Source: Streptomyces katrae (GTDB lineage: Bacteria; Actinomycetota; Actinomycetes; Streptomycetales; Streptomycetaceae). Taken from it: a stretch of DNA of 64,000 bases. The DNA lies in NCBI RefSeq assembly GCF_002028425.1, contig NZ_CP020044.1, positions 62,001-126,000 of the forward strand. Reading direction: 5' to 3'. The translations under genes and the position numbers were made by a program. How positions within the stretch are numbered: position 1 is the stretch's first letter; each line of letters opens with the position of its first letter. This document shows positions 1-25,246 of the stretch, piece by piece. A model generated the notes under the pieces. It searched no databases, had not been told where the DNA came from, and saw only the letters and a program-made list of their open reading frames with translations.

Positions 1-14435
<14,435 letters not shown>

Positions 14436-14442
14436 CACGTCA
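14436..14442 (-). promoter_or_regulatory. Ribosome binding site spacer of gene D (AGGAG at 14443-14447)
   Basis: On the minus strand AGGAG is followed by TGACGTG (7 bases) and then ATG at 14435. This is ideal Streptomyces spacing and fixes the start directly upstream of the docking helix. Confidence 0.7.
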
Positions 14443-14482
14443 CTCCTGTTCAAGCCGGCCGGAGCCGGTCCAAGCCTGCGGT

Positions 14483-14503
14483 GCCGCCCCGGATGGGGGC
14501 GGC
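14483..14503 (-). other. Hairpin 3 in the C-D gap (8-bp stem)
   Basis: GCCGCCCC at 14483-14490 pairs perfectly with GGGGCGGC at 14496-14503 around a 5-base loop. It is the hairpin nearest gene D, 36 bases before the AGGAG. It has no T tract, so it is not a classical intrinsic terminator. Confidence 0.55.
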
Positions 14504-14506
14504 CGG

Positions 14507-14523
14507 GGCCCCGTCGGGGGGCC
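14507..14523 (-). other. Hairpin 2 in the C-D gap (6-bp stem)
   Basis: GGCCCC at 14507-14512 pairs with GGGGCC at 14518-14523 around a 5-base loop. It is the middle of three consecutive hairpins. Short, and it could arise by chance at this G+C content. Confidence 0.4.
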
Positions 14524-14539
14524 GGTGGGGTCATGGGTG

Positions 14540-14569
14540 CGGTGTGGTCCCGTCGCCGGGACCACACCG
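14540..14569 (-). terminator. Hairpin 1 downstream of gene C (12-bp perfect stem), possible weak terminator or processing site
   Basis: CGGTGTGGTCCC at 14540-14551 pairs perfectly with GGGACCACACCG at 14558-14569, with a 6-base loop, starting 14 bases after the gene C stop. No U-run follows on the minus strand, so it may act as a partial terminator, a transcript-stabilizing end or an attenuator between C and D. The tail of the gap (14436-14482) holds only the gene D ribosome binding site and a short GCCGG-rich repeat. Confidence 0.5.
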
Positions 14570-14583
14570 GGTGGCCGGCCGGG

Positions 14584-17500
14584 TCAGGACAGGCCGAGTT
14601 CGTCGTCGAGCAGGTCGAAGAGGTCGTCGGCGGTCGCCGATCCGATCTCGATCTCGTCGGCGGAGGTGCCGCCAGGGGTGGACCGGACGTCGGTCCAGGC
14701 GCTCTGGAGCTCGCGCAGCCGCTGGGTGACCTTCGCGCGGTCCTCGTCGTCGGCGGGCACCTGTGCCAGTGCCTTCTCCAGCCGGTCGATCTCGCCGAGC
14801 AGGCCGAGCGCGGTGACCTCCTCCTCCTGGAGCAGTTCGCCGCGGATGTGGGCGGCGAGCGCTTCGGGGGTGGGGTGGTCGAACACGAGGGTGGCCGGCA
14901 GGCGCAGGCCGGTGGCCGCGTTGAGGAGGGTGCGCAGTTCGACGGCGGTCAGCGAGTCGAAGCCGATGTCGAGGAAGCCGCGGCTGACGTCGACGTCGTG
15001 GGGGGAGGCGTGGCCGAGGATGGCCGCCGCCTGACCGCGGATCAGGTCCAGCAGGACGGTGTCCCGTTCGGGTCCGGGGGTGTCGAGCAGCCTCTGCCGC
15101 AGCGAGGCCGCGCTCTCGGCGGCGGGGGTCTGCCGGGCGGCCGAGGGACGCCGGGGGCGTCGGACGAGGGCACGCAGTAGCGGCGGCACCTCGCCGGTCC
15201 GTCCGGCGGCCGTGCCGGGGTCGAGGCCGATGGGCACAGCCACGGCGCGGCCGGCGGCGCCCGCCCGGTCGAACAGGGCGAGGCCCTGGTCGGCCTGGAG
15301 GGGGGTCATGCCGGAGCGGGCGAAGCGGCGTACGTCGTTCTCGTCGAGGCGGCCGATCATGCCGCCTTCGGCCCAGGGCCCCCAGGCCAGCGACAGCGCG
15401 GGCAGGCCCATGGTGCGGCGGTGCTGGGCGAGGGCGTCGAGGAAGGAGTTGGCGGCGGAGTAGTTGGCCTGGCCGGGGCCGCCGAAGGTGCCGGCGGCGG
15501 AGGAGAACAGCGTGAAGGCCGTCAGGTCCCGGCCGGCGGTGAGCTCGTGCAGGTGCCAGGCCGCGTCAGCCTTGGGCCGCAGTACGCGGTCCAGCCGTTC
15601 GGGGGTGAGGGAGGGCAGGACGCCGTCGTCGACGGTGCCGGCGAGGTGCACCACCGCGCCGAGGGGGTGGTCGGCGGGCACGGCCGCGAGCAGGGCGCGC
15701 ACGTCGTCGCGTACGGAGACGTCGCAGGCGACGACGGTGGTACGGGCTCCCGCCGCGTCGAGTTCGGCGACGAGTGCGTCGACGCCGTCGGCGGCGGGGC
15801 CTTGCCGGCCGGCGAGCAGCAGGTGGCGCACGCCGTGCTCGGCGACGAGGTGGCGGGCGACGAGCCGGCCGAGTTCGCCGGTGCCGCCGGTGAGGAGCAC
15901 CGTCCGGTCGGGGTCGTAGTGCGGGCCGTCGGCGGGGTCGCCGCCGGGGCTTTCGGCGGGTGCGAGGCGGACCAGGCGGGGTGCGGCCGGGCGGCCTTCG
16001 CGGAGGGCGAGCTGGGGTTCGCCGGCGGTGAGCGCGGCGGGCAGCGCGGCGAGGGAGCGGGCGTCGCCGTCGGTGTCGACGAGGACGATCCGGCCTGGGT
16101 TCTCGGACTGCGCGGAGCGCACGAGGCCCCAGAGGGCCGCTCCGGGCAGGTCGTGGACCGGTTCGGCGGCGCGGGTGGAGACGGCGCCGCCGGTCAGCAC
16201 CACCAGGGGGGTGCCGGCGAGGGCGTCGTCGGCGAGGGTGCGCTGGAGCAGGTCCAGGACGTGGCCGGTGGTGTCGCGGACGGCCTGCGGGACGTCGGTG
16301 TCCGGGGCGGGCGCCGTGGTGCGGAAGTCGGCGACGAGGACGGCGGGTACGTGCCCGTCGCGGTGGACGGCGGCGGTGGCGCCGGCCGTCCGCAGCGCGT
16401 CGAGGACGTCGTCCGCGCCGTCGCCGAGGACGGCCCAGTCCCCGGGGGATCCGGGGCCGTCGGGGGTGGTGACGTCCGTCCAGTCGACGGTGAAGAGCCG
16501 GTCGTCGCCGGCCGCTCCGGTCGCCAGCTGTTCGCGGGCGACGGGCCGCAGCACGAGGGAGTCGACGGTGGCGACGGGTGCTCCGGTGCCGTCGGCGAGG
16601 GTGAGGGTGACCCCGTCGGAGCCGGTGCGGCGGATACGGACGCGGACGGCGGGGGCGCCGGAGGCGTGCAGGGTGACGCCGGTCCAGGCGAACGGCAGGC
16701 GGGGCACGGCGGCGGTGTCCCAGTCCCCGGCGGTGTCGCCGAGGGTGCCGGGGGCGGACAGGCCCATGGCGTGCAGGGCCGCGTCGAGGACGGCGGGGTG
16801 CAGGCCGAACCGGCCCGCGTCGCCCGCCGCTTCCTGGGGCAGGGCGACCTCCGCGTAGACGGCGTCGGGGCCGCGCCAGGCGGCGCGCAGCCCCTGGAAG
16901 ACGGGGCCGTAGCCGTAGCCGATGGTGTCGAGGTGGTCGTAGAGGCCGTCGACGGGTACCGGGGAGGCGTCGGCGGGCGGCCAGGCGGCGAGCGCGTCGT
17001 CGGGGCGCGGGGCCGGTGCGTCGGGGGCGAGGACGCCGCCGGCGTGCCGGATCCAGGGCGTGTCGTCGGCCGCGTCGGCCGGCCTGGAGTGGACGGTGAC
17101 GGTGCGCCGGCCGGTGTCGTCGGCGGGGGCGACCCACAGCCGCAGGTCGCGGGCGGCGCCCTCGGCGAGCGTCAGCGGCGCCTCGATGGTGAGCTCTTCC
17201 AGGTGGCCGCAGCCGGTCTCGTCGCCGGCCGTGACGGCGAGGTCGACGAAGGCGGTGCCGGGCAGCAGGGCGGTGCCGGCGACGGCGTGGTCGGCGAGCC
17301 AGGGCTGCAGGGCGAGCGACAGCCGGCCGGTGAACAGCAGTTCGTCGGTGTGCGCGGAGGCCACGGCGGCGCCGAGCAGCGGGTGCGTGACGCGGCGCAG
17401 GCCGGCGGTGGTGACGTCGGCGGTGCCGGGGGTGGCGTGCAGCCAGTAGTGCTGGTGCTGGAAGGCGTACGTGGGCAGGTCGACGGTCTGGGCTCCGGTT

Positions 17501-20166
17501 CCGGCGAACAGGGCCGGCCAGTGCGGTTCGCTGCCGGTCAGGTGGAGGTGGGCCAGCGCGGTCACCGCGCTGTGCTCCTCGGGCCGGTCGCGGCGCAGCA
17601 GCGGCACGAACAGGGTCTCGTCGGCGCCGGCGGCCGGGCCGTCGGCCGCCGTGTCGGGCAGGCAGGTGCGGCCCATGGCGCACAGGACGCCCTGCGGGCC
17701 GAGTTCGAGGAAGCGGGTGACGCCCTGCTCGTGGAGGGTGCGCACGCCGTCGGCGAACCGTACGGCGTGGCGCAGGTGGCGCACCCAGTAGTCGGCGGTG
17801 GTGATCTCGTCGGGGTCGGCGGTGCGGCCGGTGAGGTTGGAGACGAGGGGGATGCGCGGCGGCGCGTAGGCGACCCCTTCGGCCTCCTTGCGGAAGTCGG
17901 CGAGGACCGGCTCCATGAGCGGGGAGTGGAAGGCGTGGCTGACGGTGAGCCGCTTGGTCCGCACGCCGCGTTCGGCGAGGGCCCCGGCGACGGCGGCGAC
18001 CTGGTCCTCGGCGCCGGAGACCACCACGGTGCGGGGGCCGTTGACGGCGGCGACGGCCACCTGGTCGTGGTCGGCGAGCAGCGGCAGCACCTCGTCCTCG
18101 GAGGCCTCCGCGGAGACCATGGCGCCGCCGGCGGGCAGCGCGGCCATGAGCCGGCCGCGTGCGGCGACGAGCCGGGCCGCGTCCTCGAGGGTGAACACCC
18201 CGGCGACGTGCGCGGCGGCGATCTCGCCGATGGAGTGGCCGAGCAGCTGGTCGGGGGTGATGCCCCAGTGCTCGACGAGGCGGAACAGGGCGACTTCGAC
18301 GGCGAACAGGGCCGCCTGCGCGAAGTCGGTGCGGTGCAGCAGCGCGGCCTCGGCGGTGTCCTCGGCGGCGAAGAGCACCTCGCGCAGCGGGCGCTCCAGG
18401 TGCGGGTCGAGGTGCGCGCAGACCTCGTCGAACGCGTCCGCGTAGGCGGGGTGGCGGGCGTACAGCTCGCGGCCGGTTCCGCTGCGCTGGGCGCCCTGTC
18501 CGGTGAACAGGAACGCGGTGCGGCCGGCCGCACCGCGGCTGCCTTCGACGACGGTGCCGCGCAGGACGCGGGGGTCGGTCAGGCCGTCCGCGAGGGCCCT
18601 GAGTCCGGCGAGGAGGCCGTCGCGGTCGTCGGCGAGGACGACCGCGCGGTGCTCGAGGGCGGCGCGGGTGGCCGTCAGCGAGTACGCGACGTCGAGGGGG
18701 TCGGGGAGCGCGCCGCCGGCTGCGGTCGCGGTCGCCGCGTAGGTGTGCAGGCGGTCGGCCTGGGCGCGCAGGGCGGCCTCGGTGCGGCCGGAGACGACCC
18801 ACGGCAGGAACCGGCCCTCGGCGGGGGCACGGTGTCCGGCGTCGGTGTCGGTGTCGGTCGAGGTGTCGGTGGTCGTGCCGGGGGCCGTGGGGGCCTGTTC
18901 CAGGATGACGTGGGCGTTGGTGCCGCTGACGCCGAACGAGGACACGCCGGCCCGGCGGGCACGGCCGCTCTCGGGCCACGGCCGGCCCTCCGTGAGCAGG
19001 TCCACCGCGCCGGAGGCCCAGTCGACGTGCGGCGAGCGGGCGTCGGCGTGGAGGGTGGGGGGAAGCTGCGCGTGCCGCAGGGCCATCACGGTCTTGATGA
19101 CGCCGGCGACGCCGGCGGCGGCGGCCGGGTGGCCGATGTTGGACTTGACGGAGCCGAGCCACAGCGGTTCGCCGCCGGACCGTTCCTGCCCGTAGGTGGC
19201 CAGGAGGGCCTGCGCCTCGATGGGGTCGCCGAGCACGGTGCCGGTGCCGTGCGCCTCGACGGCGTCGACGCCGGCGGGCGTCAGGCCCGCGTTGGCGAGG
19301 GCGGCGCGGATGACGCGCTGCTGGGCGGGGCCGTTGGGGGCGGTGAGGCCGTTGCTGGCGCCGTCCTGGTTGACGGCGGAGCCGCGGATGACGGCGAGGA
19401 CGCGGTGCCCGTTGCGTTCGGCGTCGGAGAGCCGCTCCACGAGGAGCATGCCGACACCCTCGGACCAGCCGGTGCCGTCGGCGTCGGCGGAGAAGGCCTT
19501 GCAGCGGCCGTCGCCGGACAGGCCGCCCTGGCGGGCGAACTCGGCGAAGACGGCGGGCGTCACGTTGACGGACACGCCGCCGGCCAGCGCCCGGTCGCAT
19601 TCGTCGTTGCGCAGGGCCTGCACGGCGAGGTGCAGCGCCACGAGGGAGGACGAGCAGGCCGTGTCGACGGTCACCGCCGGGCCCTCGAGGCCGAGGGCGT
19701 AGGCGATGCGGCCGGACATCACGGCGGTCTGGGTGCCCGTCAGCAGGTATCCGGCGACCTCGTCGGGCAGTTCCCGCACGTCGGAGGCGTATCCCTGGTA
19801 GGAGGCGCCGACGAACACACCCGTGCGGGTGCCGCGCAGGCTGCCCGGGTCGGTCGCGGCGCGCTCGATGGCCTCCCAGGAGGCTTCGAGGAGGAGGCGC
19901 TGCTGGGGGTCCATGGCGAGGGCCTCGCGGGGCGAGATCCCGAAGAAGCCGGGGTCGAAACGGCCCGCGCCGTCGAGGTAGCCGGCGTCCAGGGTGTGGT
20001 CGCCCTCGCGCAGGGGGCCGCCGTCGGTCGCGTCCACGTTCCAGCCCCGGTCGCGGGGGAAGGGGCCGATGGCGTCCACGCCGTCGGCGACGAGCCGCCA
20101 CAGCTCCTCGGGGGAGGTGACGCCGCCGGGGAACCGGCAGCTCATGCCGACGATCGCGATGGGCTC
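14584..20166 (-). other. Gene C module 2 (C2): KS-AT(malonyl)-DH-KR-ACP-docking, alkene-forming
   Basis: KS from residue 1574, Cys1744. AT Ser2218 (GHSIGE), HAFH from 2317: malonyl-CoA. DH His2533 in [10 protein letters not shown] is a complete HxxxGxxxxP; Asp2701 in DAALHAM; YGPVF also present. KR cofactor motif TGGTGELG near 2996, Tyr3142 in [16 protein letters not shown] is the LDD-type signature (B-type). ACP Ser3311 in IGFDSL. The downstream docking region runs to the stop. C2 is less like the other DH modules in wording (e.g. [19 protein letters not shown]), suggesting a different origin from the B2-B4 group. With D1 it should form a conjugated diene. Confidence 0.92.
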
Positions 20167-23100
20167 GTCGGTGGGGCGCGGGGCGCGCTCCGGGACGGCG
20201 GACGCGTCGGCGGGGGCCGCCGGTCCGTCGTCGCCGAGCCCGTCGAGGACGTGGTCGGCGATCTCCCCGGCGGTCGGGTAGTCGAAGACGAGGGTGGTGG
20301 GGAAGCGCAGCCCGGTCGCGGTCGCGAGCCGGTTGCGCAGGTCGATGGTGGTCAGCGAGTCGAAGCCGAGCTCCCGGAACGGGGTGGTCCCGGTGATCCC
20401 CGAGGCGTCGGGATGGCCGAGCACGAAGGCCGCCTCGGTCCGTACGAGTTCCAGCACGCAACGGCGCCGGTCGGCCGCGGACAGCCCCGCGAGCCGGGCC
20501 CGCAGACCGTCGCCGGCCCCGGACGCGGCGCCCGCGCCGACGGTGTCGTGCGCGGCCGCCTCCTCGGCCAGGGCCCGTACGGCGGGCAGTTCGGAGAGGA
20601 GCGGGCTGGGCCTGGTCACCGTGAACACCGGCTCGAAGAGCTCCCAGCGCACGTCGCACACGGTGGTGGTGGCGTGGTCCCGGCCGACCGCGTGCCGCAG
20701 CGCGGCGACGGTCAGGGCCGGGTCCATCACGGGCAGGCCGCGCTTCTCAAGGGCCTCCTTCGCGCCGTCTCGTACGGACATGCCGCTGCCGCCCCAGGGG
20801 CCCCAGGCGACGGAGGTCGCCACCTGACCGCGCGCCTGACGCCACTGCGCCAGAGCGTCCAGATACGTGTTCGCCGCCGCGTACGCACCCTGGCCACCGG
20901 AACCCCAGACGGCAGAAATCGAGGAGAACAGCACGAACGCGTCCAGCTCCCCGGCCCGGGAGGGCTCACTGAACAGGGCGTCCAGATGACGGGCACCCTC
21001 CACCTTCGCCGCCAGAACGCGGGCGTACTCCTCCGCCGAACCCGCCATCAACGCGTTCAGCTGCTCCACACCGGCCGCGTGCACGACACCCCGGACCGGG
21101 CCGTCCACCTCCAGACCCTCCACGAGCGCACGAACCTGACCGGCATCAGCCACATCACAGGCCACAACGGACACCCGCACCGCATCGGAGCCGAGCTCGT
21201 CCGCGAGCTCCTTCGCACCAGGCGCATCAAGTCCCCGACGGCTGGTCAGCACCACGTGCTCGGCGCCTTCGGCCACCAGCCAACGCGCCACATGCGCACC
21301 CAGCGCACCCGTACCACCCGTCACCACAACCGTCCCGCGCGGACGCCAACCCTCGGAATCGGACGAGGACGGCTCGGCCGGCCGCAGGCGACGGCCATAG
21401 ACACCCGCCGCACGCACGGCGACCTGGTCCTCGTCCGAGGAACCCGACAGCAGCCCCCGCACACGAGCGGCAGCCCGCTCGTCCAGCACCTCGGGAAGGT
21501 CGACCAGACCACCCCAACGCCCCGGGTGCTCCAGGGCCACGACCCGGCCCAGACCCCACACCAGGGACTGCTCCACACCCTCCGCACGCAACGCGTCCGA
21601 ACGGCCGATCGACACGGCACCCTGCGTCAGCGACCACAGCGGCGCCTCGCACTCGGCATCACCCAGAGCCTGGACCAGCTCCAGCGTCCCGACCAGGCCA
21701 CGCAACGACACCACACCCGTGACACCGTCCACCAGCCCGGCCACACGCCCGGCAAGCTCCACCCGGCCCTCACCCGAAGGCACGACCACAACCCGCCCGG
21801 CCAACGCACCGGCCACCCACTCGGTCAGCGGACCGTCCTCGTCCGCCACCACCAGCCACGAACCAGCCGACTCCGTCGACGCCGGCTCGGCCAACGGCTT
21901 CCAGGCGACCCGGTAACGCCACCCGTCCACCGCCGACTGCTCACGCCGACGCCTACGCCACGAAGACAGCGCCGGCAGCACAGCACCCAGCGAACCGCCC
22001 TCGACGTCCAGGGCCTCGGCCAGAGCACCCAGGTCCTCACGCTCCACCGCCGCCCAGAACTCCGCGTCGGCGGCGTCGGCTTCGGCGGTCGGGGCCGGGG
22101 ACGCCGGGTCCTCGGACGGCTTCAGCCAGAACTCCTGGTGCTGGAAGGCGTACGTCGGGAGGTCCACGTTCCGGGCGCCGGTCCCGGCGAAGAACGCCGC
22201 CCACTCCACCGGTGCGCCGTGGACGTAGGCCTGGGCGGCGGCCGTCACGGCCGACTCGGCCTCGTCGCGGCCCTTGCGCAGCACCGGCACGAACACGCCG
22301 TCCTCGACGCAGTCGGCGCCCATCGCGGCCAGCACGCCGTCCGGGCCCAGTTCCACGAACCGGGACACGCCCTGCGCGTGCAGGGTGGTGACGCCGTCGG
22401 CGAAGCGGACGGCCTCGCGGACGTGCCGCACCCAGTAGTCGGGCGAGCAGAGCTCTTCCGCGGAAGCCACCTCACCCGTGAGGTTGGAGACCACGGCGAG
22501 GGTCGGGGCGGCGAAGGCAATCGACGCCAGGACGGTACGGAATTCGTCCAGCATCGGGTCCATCAGCGGCGAGTGGAACGCGTGGCTCACCGTGAGCCGC
22601 TTGGTCTTCACACCCCGCCCGGCCAGCAGACCCGCGATGGCGGTCACCGAGTCCTCGGCACCCGAGACCACGACAGAACTCGGCCCGTTGACGGCCGCGA
22701 TACTCACGTCCTCGTACGCGGCGACCAGCTCGGCCACCTCCGCCTCGGAAGCCCGCACCGACAGCATCGCGCCACCCTGCGGCAGCGCCTGCATCAGCCG
22801 GCCGCGGGCGACGACCAGACGCGCCGCGTCAGAGAGGGAGAACACCCCGGCGACATGCGCGGCGGCGATCTCACCAATGGAGTGCCCGAGGAGATAGTCG
22901 GGGCGCATGCCCCAGCTCTCCACGAGCCGGAACAGCGCCACCTCGATCGCGAACAGCGCCGGCTGCGTGAACTCCGTACGGTCCAGCTCAGCAGACTCGC
23001 CGGCGAACATCACCTCCCGCAGCGAACGCCCCAACACCGGGTCGATCTCCGCACACACGGCATCCAGCGCCTCCGCGAACACCGGGAAGGCCGCATACAG

Positions 23101-24885
23101 CCCGCGCCCCATCCCGGCGCGCTGCGCACCCTGACCCGTGAACAGGAAACCCGTCCGGCCGGTGCGGACCGTGCCGCTGACCACGCCGGACCGTGAGCTG
23201 TCGTCGGCCACGGCCGCCAGCCCGGCGACGTGGTCGGGGCCGAGGACGACGGCACGGTGGGTGAACGCGGTGCGCGTGGTGGCCAGGGCGTGGCCGATGT
23301 CGGTGGCCGCGGGGGCGGTTGCGGTGTCGGCGAAGGCGCGGGCGAGGCGGTCGGCCTGGGCGCGCAGGGCGTCCTCGGTGCGGCCGGAGACGATCCAGGG
23401 CAGGAGGCGGTCCGGTACGGCGGGGTGGCGCGGGGCGGTGCCCGCGTCCTGCGCGGACGCGACCGGCTCGGCGGGCTCGGCGGATTCGACGGCCTCGGCG
23501 GGCGGGGCCTCTTCGAGGATGAGGTGGGCGTTGGTGCCGCTCATGCCGAACGAGGAGACGCCGGCGCGGCGCGGGCGGTCCCCCGCGGACCAGTCGCGGG
23601 CCTCGGTCAGCAGCCGGACCGCGCCGGCGCTCCAGTCGACGTGCGGGGTGGGCTCGTCCACGTGGAGGGTCTTGGGCAGCATGCCGTGCCGCAGCGCCTG
23701 GACGATCTTGATGACGCCGCCGACGCCGGCGGCGGCCTGCGTGTGGCCGATGTTGGACTTCAGCGAACCGAGGTGGAGCGGCCGGTCGTCCGGGCGGCCC
23801 TGGCCATAGGTGGCGAGGAGCGCGTCGGCCTCGATCGGGTCGCCGAGGGTGGTTCCGGTGCCGTGCGCCTCGACCACGTCCACGTCGGCGGGGGTGAGTC
23901 CGGCGCTGGTCAGCGCCTGGAGGATGACGCGCTGCTGGGAGGGGCCGTTGGGGGCGGTGAGGCCGTTGGAGGCGCCGTCCTGGTTGACGGCGGAGCCGCG
24001 GACCACGGCGAGGACCGGGTGGCCGTTCCTGCGCGCGTCGGAGAGGCGCTCCAGGACGACCACGCCGACGCCTTCGCCCCAGGCGGTGCCGTCGGCGGCG
24101 CCGGAGAACGCCTTGACGCGGCCGTCGGCGGCCAGGCCGCCCTGCTGGCTGAAGCCGAGGAAGGCGGCGGGGGTGGACATCACGGTGGCACCGCCGGCGA
24201 GGGCGAGTTCGCACTCGCCGGCCCGCAGGGCGCGGACGGCGAGGTGCATGCCGACGAGGGAGGTGGAGCAGGCCGTGTCGACGGAGACGGCGGGGCCTTC
24301 GAGGCCGAGCGCGTAGGCGATGCGGCCGGAGACGACGCTGGCGGCGGTACCGGTCAGGAAGTAGCCGGCGGTCTCGGGCGGCGCCTGCTGGAGCAGGGTC
24401 GCGTAGTCCTGGCTGGTGGTTCCGACGAAGACGCCCGTGGCGGTGCCGCGCAGCGAGGCCGGGTCGATGCCGGCGCGTTCGACGGCCTCCCAGGAGGTTT
24501 CCAGGAGGAGGCGCTGCTGGGGGTCCATGGCGAGGGCCTCGCGCGGGGAGATCCCGAAGAACGCGGCGTCGAACTCGCCGGCGTCGTGGAGGAATCCGCC
24601 CTCGCGGGTGGCGGAGGTGCCGGCGGCGGAGCCGTCGGTGCCGAGGAGCCGCTCCAGGTCCCAGCCCCGGGTACGGGGGAAGCCGGAGATGGCGTCGGTA
24701 CCGTCGGCCACCAGGCGCCAGAGGTCCTCGGGGCTCTCGACGCCGCCGGCGAACCGGCAGCCCATGCCGACGACGGCGATGGGCTCCTGCTGCGCCGATT
24801 CGAGATCCTTCACCCTCTGTTTGGTCTTGGCCAGATCGGCCGTGACCCACTTGAGGTAATCCCGAAGAGTTTCTTCGTTCGCCAT
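14584..24885 (-). CDS. PKS gene C, type I modular polyketide synthase, two modules
   Basis: About 3,433 residues, ATG at 24885 to TGA at 14584-14586. Two malonyl extensions: C1 leaves a hydroxyl, C2 an alkene. Order: docking helices 1-33 ([19 protein letters not shown]); C1 KS-AT-KR-ACP (34-~1560); C2 KS-AT-DH-KR-ACP (1574-~3350); C-terminal docking helices ending [18 protein letters not shown]. An in-frame ATG at 24921 would add 12 residues (MSWLVVSQGWYW) that do not resemble docking sequence. I prefer 24885, which has AGGGG nine bases upstream and the canonical leader. Gene B lies 361 bases upstream, behind a strong terminator, so C probably starts its own transcript, which may continue into D. 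The C-terminal region ([14 protein letters not shown]...) is the class that pairs with leaders like that of gene D. Confidence 0.96.
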   Translation of the reverse strand: MANEETLRDYLKWVTADLAKTKQRVKDLESAQQEPIAVVGMGCRFAGGVESPEDLWRLVADGTDAISGFPRTRGWDLERLLGTDGSAAGTSATREGGFLHDAGEFDAAFFGISPREALAMDPQQRLLLETSWEAVERAGIDPASLRGTATGVFVGTTSQDYATLLQQAPPETAGYFLTGTAASVVSGRIAYALGLEGPAVSVDTACSTSLVGMHLAVRALRAGECELALAGGATVMSTPAAFLGFSQQGGLAADGRVKAFSGAADGTAWGEGVGVVVLERLSDARRNGHPVLAVVRGSAVNQDGASNGLTAPNGPSQQRVILQALTSAGLTPADVDVVEAHGTGTTLGDPIEADALLATYGQGRPDDRPLHLGSLKSNIGHTQAAAGVGGVIKIVQALRHGMLPKTLHVDEPTPHVDWSAGAVRLLTEARDWSAGDRPRRAGVSSFGMSGTNAHLILEEAPPAEAVESAEPAEPVASAQDAGTAPRHPAVPDRLLPWIVSGRTEDALRAQADRLARAFADTATAPAATDIGHALATTRTAFTHRAVVLGPDHVAGLAAVADDSSRSGVVSGTVRTGRTGFLFTGQGAQRAGMGRGLYAAFPVFAEALDAVCAEIDPVLGRSLREVMFAGESAELDRTEFTQPALFAIEVALFRLVESWGMRPDYLLGHSIGEIAAAHVAGVFSLSDAARLVVARGRLMQALPQGGAMLSVRASEAEVAELVAAYEDVSIAAVNGPSSVVVSGAEDSVTAIAGLLAGRGVKTKRLTVSHAFHSPLMDPMLDEFRTVLASIAFAAPTLAVVSNLTGEVASAEELCSPDYWVRHVREAVRFADGVTTLHAQGVSRFVELGPDGVLAAMGADCVEDGVFVPVLRKGRDEAESAVTAAAQAYVHGAPVEWAAFFAGTGARNVDLPTYAFQHQEFWLKPSEDPASPAPTAEADAADAEFWAAVEREDLGALAEALDVEGGSLGAVLPALSSWRRRRREQSAVDGWRYRVAWKPLAEPASTESAGSWLVVADEDGPLTEWVAGALAGRVVVVPSGEGRVELAGRVAGLVDGVTGVVSLRGLVGTLELVQALGDAECEAPLWSLTQGAVSIGRSDALRAEGVEQSLVWGLGRVVALEHPGRWGGLVDLPEVLDERAAARVRGLLSGSSDEDQVAVRAAGVYGRRLRPAEPSSSDSEGWRPRGTVVVTGGTGALGAHVARWLVAEGAEHVVLTSRRGLDAPGAKELADELGSDAVRVSVVACDVADAGQVRALVEGLEVDGPVRGVVHAAGVEQLNALMAGSAEEYARVLAAKVEGARHLDALFSEPSRAGELDAFVLFSSISAVWGSGGQGAYAAANTYLDALAQWRQARGQVATSVAWGPWGGSGMSVRDGAKEALEKRGLPVMDPALTVAALRHAVGRDHATTTVCDVRWELFEPVFTVTRPSPLLSELPAVRALAEEAAAHDTVGAGAASGAGDGLRARLAGLSAADRRRCVLELVRTEAAFVLGHPDASGITGTTPFRELGFDSLTTIDLRNRLATATGLRFPTTLVFDYPTAGEIADHVLDGLGDDGPAAPADASAVPERAPRPTDEPIAIVGMSCRFPGGVTSPEELWRLVADGVDAIGPFPRDRGWNVDATDGGPLREGDHTLDAGYLDGAGRFDPGFFGISPREALAMDPQQRLLLEASWEAIERAATDPGSLRGTRTGVFVGASYQGYASDVRELPDEVAGYLLTGTQTAVMSGRIAYALGLEGPAVTVDTACSSSLVALHLAVQALRNDECDRALAGGVSVNVTPAVFAEFARQGGLSGDGRCKAFSADADGTGWSEGVGMLLVERLSDAERNGHRVLAVIRGSAVNQDGASNGLTAPNGPAQQRVIRAALANAGLTPAGVDAVEAHGTGTVLGDPIEAQALLATYGQERSGGEPLWLGSVKSNIGHPAAAAGVAGVIKTVMALRHAQLPPTLHADARSPHVDWASGAVDLLTEGRPWPESGRARRAGVSSFGVSGTNAHVILEQAPTAPGTTTDTSTDTDTDAGHRAPAEGRFLPWVVSGRTEAALRAQADRLHTYAATATAAGGALPDPLDVAYSLTATRAALEHRAVVLADDRDGLLAGLRALADGLTDPRVLRGTVVEGSRGAAGRTAFLFTGQGAQRSGTGRELYARHPAYADAFDEVCAHLDPHLERPLREVLFAAEDTAEAALLHRTDFAQAALFAVEVALFRLVEHWGITPDQLLGHSIGEIAAAHVAGVFTLEDAARLVAARGRLMAALPAGGAMVSAEASEDEVLPLLADHDQVAVAAVNGPRTVVVSGAEDQVAAVAGALAERGVRTKRLTVSHAFHSPLMEPVLADFRKEAEGVAYAPPRIPLVSNLTGRTADPDEITTADYWVRHLRHAVRFADGVRTLHEQGVTRFLELGPQGVLCAMGRTCLPDTAADGPAAGADETLFVPLLRRDRPEEHSAVTALAHLHLTGSEPHWPALFAGTGAQTVDLPTYAFQHQHYWLHATPGTADVTTAGLRRVTHPLLGAAVASAHTDELLFTGRLSLALQPWLADHAVAGTALLPGTAFVDLAVTAGDETGCGHLEELTIEAPLTLAEGAARDLRLWVAPADDTGRRTVTVHSRPADAADDTPWIRHAGGVLAPDAPAPRPDDALAAWPPADASPVPVDGLYDHLDTIGYGYGPVFQGLRAAWRGPDAVYAEVALPQEAAGDAGRFGLHPAVLDAALHAMGLSAPGTLGDTAGDWDTAAVPRLPFAWTGVTLHASGAPAVRVRIRRTGSDGVTLTLADGTGAPVATVDSLVLRPVAREQLATGAAGDDRLFTVDWTDVTTPDGPGSPGDWAVLGDGADDVLDALRTAGATAAVHRDGHVPAVLVADFRTTAPAPDTDVPQAVRDTTGHVLDLLQRTLADDALAGTPLVVLTGGAVSTRAAEPVHDLPGAALWGLVRSAQSENPGRIVLVDTDGDARSLAALPAALTAGEPQLALREGRPAAPRLVRLAPAESPGGDPADGPHYDPDRTVLLTGGTGELGRLVARHLVAEHGVRHLLLAGRQGPAADGVDALVAELDAAGARTTVVACDVSVRDDVRALLAAVPADHPLGAVVHLAGTVDDGVLPSLTPERLDRVLRPKADAAWHLHELTAGRDLTAFTLFSSAAGTFGGPGQANYSAANSFLDALAQHRRTMGLPALSLAWGPWAEGGMIGRLDENDVRRFARSGMTPLQADQGLALFDRAGAAGRAVAVPIGLDPGTAAGRTGEVPPLLRALVRRPRRPSAARQTPAAESAASLRQRLLDTPGPERDTVLLDLIRGQAAAILGHASPHDVDVSRGFLDIGFDSLTAVELRTLLNAATGLRLPATLVFDHPTPEALAAHIRGELLQEEEVTALGLLGEIDRLEKALAQVPADDEDRAKVTQRLRELQSAWTDVRSTPGGTSADEIEIGSATADDLFDLLDDELGLS
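20167..24885 (-). other. Gene C module 1 (C1): docking-KS-AT(malonyl)-KR-ACP, hydroxyl-forming
   Basis: KS from residue 34; Cys206 lies in TACSTSL, where nearly all others here have TACSSSL, followed by [15 protein letters not shown] and NIGH are intact, so decarboxylative loading (KSQ) is excluded because Cys is present. AT Ser669 (GHSIGE) and HAFH at 768-771 indicate malonyl-CoA. Dimerization element [17 protein letters not shown] precedes a KR with TGGTGALG near 1189 and Tyr1335 in [12 protein letters not shown]-type, L-hydroxyl. ACP Ser1510 in [10 protein letters not shown], a slight variant of the usual TAVEL. The segment at 21086-22070 is nearly identical to module B5. Confidence 0.92.
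21086..22070. repeat. Near-identical tract, C1 copy (partner 29580-30564 in B5)
   Basis: Aligned at a constant offset of 8,494 bases with only scattered mismatches. It covers the dimerization element, the KR structural subdomain and the KR cofactor-binding half, and stops right after HAAGV. Beyond that the two KRs differ clearly. Encoded differences are few (e.g. [40 protein letters not shown]). The tract is rich in GTG, TTG and GGT codons compared with neighbours. Confidence 0.85.
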
Positions 24886-24899
24886 CCAGTACCACCCCT
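24886..24899 (-). promoter_or_regulatory. Ribosome binding site of gene C
   Basis: AGGGG on the minus strand (24895-24899) lies nine bases before ATG 24885 and supports this start over the upstream ATG at 24921. Confidence 0.55.
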
Positions 24900-24997
24900 G
24901 GGAAACGACCAGCCAGCTCAATTAATGGAAAAGCTGCCCGATATTCGCGACGCATTCCAGTTCTCTCGTCGACCCTATTGGCGCAGCCTGTGCGGCA

Positions 24998-25027
24998 AAT
25001 TTATGGTTCGCCGAAGCGGCCCGACAA
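24998..25027 (-). promoter_or_regulatory. Candidate promoter for genes C and D
   Basis: On the minus strand TTGTCG (25027-25022) and TAAATT (25003-24998) are separated by 18 bases, close to the vegetative streptomycete pattern TTGACR-18-TAGRRT. Transcription would start near 24990, giving a leader of about 105 bases. An alternative pair, TTGCCG (24998-24993) and TAGGGT (24977-24972), has a 15-base spacer, which is short. The region is A+T-richer than all surrounding DNA and follows a terminator, which supports promoter function in general. Confidence 0.35.
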
Positions 25028-25075
25028 CCCCTAACAGTCCCCCTGGAAACCCCTCTAGACGGCCTTTTCGAGGGG
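25028..25075 (-). promoter_or_regulatory. Possible activator site: three AGGGG direct repeats and an inverted repeat
   Basis: Minus strand: AGGGG at 25054-25050, 25044-25040 and 25032-25028, so the first and third are 22 bases (two helical turns) apart, ending immediately upstream of the candidate -35 box. CCCCTC (25075-25070) and GAGGGG (25055-25050) form a 6-bp inverted repeat. The position suits an activator of the cluster; no factor can be named from the sequence. Confidence 0.3.
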
Positions 25076-25107
25076 CTCGTTCGAGCATGGGAAGTGCCGC
25101 GGTAGCA

Positions 25108-25123
25108 CGCCGCAAGTGCGGCG
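25108..25123. other. Small perfect inverted repeat in the B-C gap
   Basis: CGCCGCA and TGCGGCG face each other around two bases (25108-25123). It could be a small hairpin with a 4-base loop or a dyad site. The neighbouring bases hold no coding frame with PKS or other recognizable similarity. Confidence 0.3.
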
Positions 25124-25170
25124 CAAGAGCACGGCGGAGGCAGGACCTGACAGGGTCGGACGGGGCACGG

Positions 25171-25221
25171 AAAAGAAAAGGGCGCGGGGCGCCGGGAATT
25201 GAATTCCCGGCGCCCCGCGCC
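25171..25221 (-). terminator. Strong intrinsic terminator after gene B
   Basis: Two perfect 20-base arms (25181-25200 and 25202-25221) are centred on an EcoRI-like GAATTC. In RNA this gives a stem of about 17 bp of almost pure G-C with a small A/U loop. On the minus strand it is followed directly by CTTTTCTTTT (25180-25171). It begins 25 bases after the gene B stop. The T-run is present only on the minus-strand exit, so the orientation is clear. Confidence 0.88.
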
Positions 25222-25246
25222 GCGTTCGCCTTTCGGTCCGGACGGA

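Noticed and set aside
24240..24300. C1 KS as a loading-type KSQ or inactive KS
   Set aside because: The active Cys is present (TACSTSL), as are HGTGT and NIGH; only one neighbouring Ser is changed.
24886..24921. Earlier start for gene C at 24921
   Set aside because: The added residues MSWLVVSQGWYW do not fit a docking leader, and AGGGG is placed for 24885.
25041..25058. PAS-LuxR (PimM-type) operator CTVGGGAWWTCCCBAG at CTAGAGGGGTTTCCAG
   Set aside because: Only about 10 of 16 positions fit, mostly the outer ones; not enough to call.
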